Assembly (NCBI RefSeq): GCF_018614135.1 | Contig: NZ_JAGGOW010000087.1 | Location: 1 to 33,467, forward strand | Origin: Streptomyces sp. ISL-66 | GTDB lineage: Bacteria > Actinomycetota > Actinomycetes > Streptomycetales > Streptomycetaceae | Direction of reading: 5' to 3' | DNA: 33,467 nucleotides | Shown: positions 31,330 to 33,467 of the stretch, piece after piece | Layout of the letters: each line of letters starts with the position of its first letter | Position numbering within the stretch: position 1 is the first letter of the stretch | The notes under the pieces: generated by a model | Told to the model about the DNA's origin: nothing | What the model saw: the letters and a program-made list of their open reading frames with translations, nothing else | Database searches by the model: none | Translations under genes and position numbers: made by a program

Positions 31330-31388
31330 CCGTCCCCCGGCCGGCCCCTCGGCCCGAACCCCTCAGCCCAGGTCCCCCAGTCCGTCCG

Positions 31389-33467
31389 TCAGCCCGCCCC
31401 GGCCGCCGCGCGGTGGCGCACCACCGAACCGCCGCGCTGCTTGACGATCTCCAGCTGCGTCTGCACGCGCGTGCGCAGGTCGGCGACGTGGCTCACGATG
31501 CCGACGCTGCGGTCGCGTTCGCGCAGCGAGTCCAGTACGTCGAGCACCTCGTCGAGCGCCTGGTCGTCGAGGCTGCCGAAGCCCTCGTCGATGAAGAGGG
31601 TGTCGAGCCGCATGCCGCCGGCCTCGTCGGTGACCACGTCGGCCAGACCGAGCGCGAGCGCGAGCGAGGCGAAGAAGGTCTCGCCGCCGGACAGCGTGGC
31701 GGTGTCCCGCTCGCTGCCGGTCCAGGCGTCGACCACGTGCAGCCCGAGTCCGGACCGCCCGCGCCCGCTGGCCTGGGCGTCGGAGTGGACGAGGGTGTAG
31801 CGGCCGCCGGACATGCGCAGCAGCCGTACCGTCGCCGCCGCCGCGACCTGTTCCAACCGAGCCGCCAGCACGTACGCCTCCAGGCGCATCTTGCGCTCAT
31901 TTTCGGCGGAGGTGCCCGCGGTGAGTCCGGCGAGGCGGGCCACCCGGTCGTACTCCTCGCGCAGCGGGCCCAGCGCTCGGAGCTCGCGCTCGGCCTGGTG
32001 CGAGAGCCGGTCCAGTTCGGTGCAGCGCACGCGGGAGGCGTCGACGGCGGATCCGGCGCTCCGGAGCATCACCGCGGCCCGGTCGGCGTACGCGAGGGCG
32101 GCGTCCGGATCGGCCGGGGGCAGGGCGGCGGCCGCGGCGGTGTCCTGCTCGCCGCGCCGGTCGGCCAGCATGGCCTCCTCGGCCTGCCAGGCGTCCATCC
32201 GGTGCTGGAGGTCCGTGCGCTGGTATTCGGGGAGTACGGCGTCGGCCGCCTCCTCGACGGTGTCGAAGCCGGCCTTGAAGGCGGCGTCGGCCAGCTGCCC
32301 GTCGGCCTCCTTCAGCCGCGCGGCGGTGGCTTCGGCCCGGCGCAGCGCGGCCGCGGCCGCGCCGACCATGCGGACCCGGTCCTCGAGGACCCCGGCGCGG
32401 GCCGCGACGCTGGGTGCGTCCCCCCGCACGAGGGCCAACTCCGCTTCCAGCGAAGCCTGTTCCTGGTCGAGGGCTTCGCGGCGGGTGGCCCGCGCGGCGG
32501 CCCGGACCTCGGCGTCCAGCCGGTCCGAGCTGCGCACCGCGTGCTCCCGCTCGGCGCGGGCGAGCTGCTCGCGGGCGGAGTGCAGCGCGGCGGCCGCGGC
32601 GTGGGCGGCGGCGTGCCGGGTGCTGAGGTCCGAGGTGAGTTCGAGCAGTTCGGCGGTGGTGGCCCCGCCGGCCGCGGCAGCGGCCTCGGCGCGGGCCTCC
32701 CGCACCGCGGCGAGCCTGCGCTCCACCTCCGCCCGGCGCTCCTCGGCCCGTTCGAAGCGTGCGTGCGCCGCGTCTTCGGCGGCCCGGTCCACGTGGCCGG
32801 GGGCCGGGCGGGCCGGCTCCGGGTGCTCGGCGGACCCGCACACGGTGCACGGCTCCCCCGCGACCAGCGCCGCGGCCAGTTCGGCGGCGATCCCGCGCAG
32901 CCGGGTCTCCTTGAGCTCCAGCCAGTGCTCCCGGGCGGCGGTCGACTCCTCGCGCGCGGTGAGCAGTTCGCCGGAGGCCCGCTCGGCGTCGGCGTCGAGC
33001 GCGTCGCGCCGCCGGGCGGCGTTCAGGTGCATCCGGGCGGGTTCGAGCTTGCCGGCGAGCTGCTCGGCCAGGGTCGCGGCCTGCTGGGCGGCGTCCGCCC
33101 GCCCGGCCAGCGCGGCCCGGGTGGCCTCCCAGCGGCCCAGCCATTCGCCGGTCTCCTGCTGCTGTTCTTCGGCGGCCCGGGATTCCCGTTCCAGGTTGGC
33201 CCGTTCGCGGCCGATCTCGGCGCTGCGCTGCTCGGCCCGGCGGGCGGCTCCGAGCGCTCCGAGGTCCTCGCGCAGCCGCTGTTCCTCGGTGGCCAGCTGC
33301 TCGGTGCCCGCTTCGGCCAGGATCGGCGGCAGTGCCGCGCGGGTCACGCTCTCCGCGTGCGCGGCGGCCATGTGGGCGCCGGCGGCGGCTCCGCGCAGCT
33401 CCAGGGCGGGGGCGACGAGGGCTCCGCGCCGGGCCCGGTCGAGCAGGGCGCGCACCCGCTCCCGCTC
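31389..33467 (-). CDS. sbcC: Exonuclease subunit SbcC (C-terminal part, cut by window edge)
   Basis: The visible 692 residues are the second half of an SMC/Rad50-like ATPase, open at the right edge. Alanine/glutamate/arginine-rich coiled coils flank a zinc hook, GEPCTVCGSAEHP (the CTVC is encoded at 32838-32849). The C-terminal ATPase lobe has the ABC signature TATLSGGETFFASLALALGLADVV and Walker B LDTLFIDEGFGSLDD, then a D-loop and switch histidine SHV. With SbcD (expected upstream, outside the window) it cuts DNA hairpins and processes double-strand breaks. A Rad50-family identity is certain; the bacterial name SbcC follows from organism and length. Confidence 0.95.
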   Translation of the reverse strand, partial: ERERVRALLDRARRGALVAPALELRGAAAGAHMAAAHAESVTRAALPPILAEAGTEQLATEEQRLREDLGALGAARRAEQRSAEIGRERANLERESRAAEEQQQETGEWLGRWEATRAALAGRADAAQQAATLAEQLAGKLEPARMHLNAARRRDALDADAERASGELLTAREESTAAREHWLELKETRLRGIAAELAAALVAGEPCTVCGSAEHPEPARPAPGHVDRAAEDAAHARFERAEERRAEVERRLAAVREARAEAAAAAGGATTAELLELTSDLSTRHAAAHAAAAALHSAREQLARAEREHAVRSSDRLDAEVRAAARATRREALDQEQASLEAELALVRGDAPSVAARAGVLEDRVRMVGAAAAALRRAEATAARLKEADGQLADAAFKAGFDTVEEAADAVLPEYQRTDLQHRMDAWQAEEAMLADRRGEQDTAAAAALPPADPDAALAYADRAAVMLRSAGSAVDASRVRCTELDRLSHQAERELRALGPLREEYDRVARLAGLTAGTSAENERKMRLEAYVLAARLEQVAAAATVRLLRMSGGRYTLVHSDAQASGRGRSGLGLHVVDAWTGSERDTATLSGGETFFASLALALGLADVVTDEAGGMRLDTLFIDEGFGSLDDQALDEVLDVLDSLRERDRSVGIVSHVADLRTRVQTQLEIVKQRGGSVVRHRAAAGAG

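Noticed and set aside
1..33467. tRNA, rRNA, IS elements, prophage or att sites
   Set aside because: Read through without finding any supporting structure, terminal repeats, transposase or integrase genes.

Overview
The window is chromosomal DNA of very high G+C, with strong third-position G/C bias, AGGAGG-type ribosome sites, GTG/TTG starts and almost no TTA codons. Gene content (WhiJ/DUF397 regulators, a DasR-like GntR, Tat-exported PhoD, divergent bioF/bioBAD, Lrp beside a PLP lyase, SbcC) fits a Streptomyces or a very close relative. It looks like ordinary core chromosome. I see no insertion sequence, prophage, CRISPR array, tRNA or rRNA gene.

Layout. 1-2575: urease operon on the minus strand (ureA-ureB-ureC, then ureF cut by the window edge). 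2882-5057: a VOC-fold protein, then a developmental-type regulatory trio (RsbW-like ATPase, Scr1/WhiJ-type HTH regulator, DUF397 protein). 5103-9753: biotin genes, bioF diverging from bioB-bioA-bioD. 9865-12864: a GNAT and a translationally coupled pair of CNNM/CorC-like membrane proteins. 12936-15799: an SGNH hydrolase, purB and a Mug-type DNA glycosylase. 15905-17134: a secreted serine hydrolase. 17257-20901: an ABC exporter divergent from a NarL-type two-component system. 21024-23228: a ROK regulator convergent with a DasR-like GntR regulator. 23525-26236: an alpha/beta hydrolase and a Tat-exported PhoD phosphatase. 26390-31271: a membrane-anchored ACT-GNAT protein, a methionine gamma-lyase-like enzyme with a divergent Lrp regulator, and a DUF885 metallopeptidase-like protein. 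31389-33467: the C-terminal part of SbcC.

Most of the unusual signal is outside the genes. (i) Two intergenic sites at 23396-23417 and 24516-24537 have the same PHO-box-like form and precede the neighbouring hydrolase and phoD genes, suggesting a small phosphate-starvation cluster. (ii) A DasR-type operator (TTGGTCAAGACCAA) overlaps the -35 of a good promoter of the DasR-like gene, predicting autoregulation. (iii) Two palindromes sit between the ABC exporter and its two-component system. (iv) The DUF397 gene carries the only in-frame TTA codon I found, predicting bldA dependence. (v) Three unrelated short tandem-repeat arrays each lie just after a stop codon. (vi) Several genes have a -10-like hexamer 6-9 nt before the start codon and no ribosome site, suggesting leaderless mRNAs. 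(vii) Two distant convergent gene pairs share the same 12-nt terminator arms. At protein level the BioB Cys-rich tail and the membrane-anchored ACT-GNAT protein stand out. All functional statements are read from sequence and remembered family knowledge; no database search was possible.
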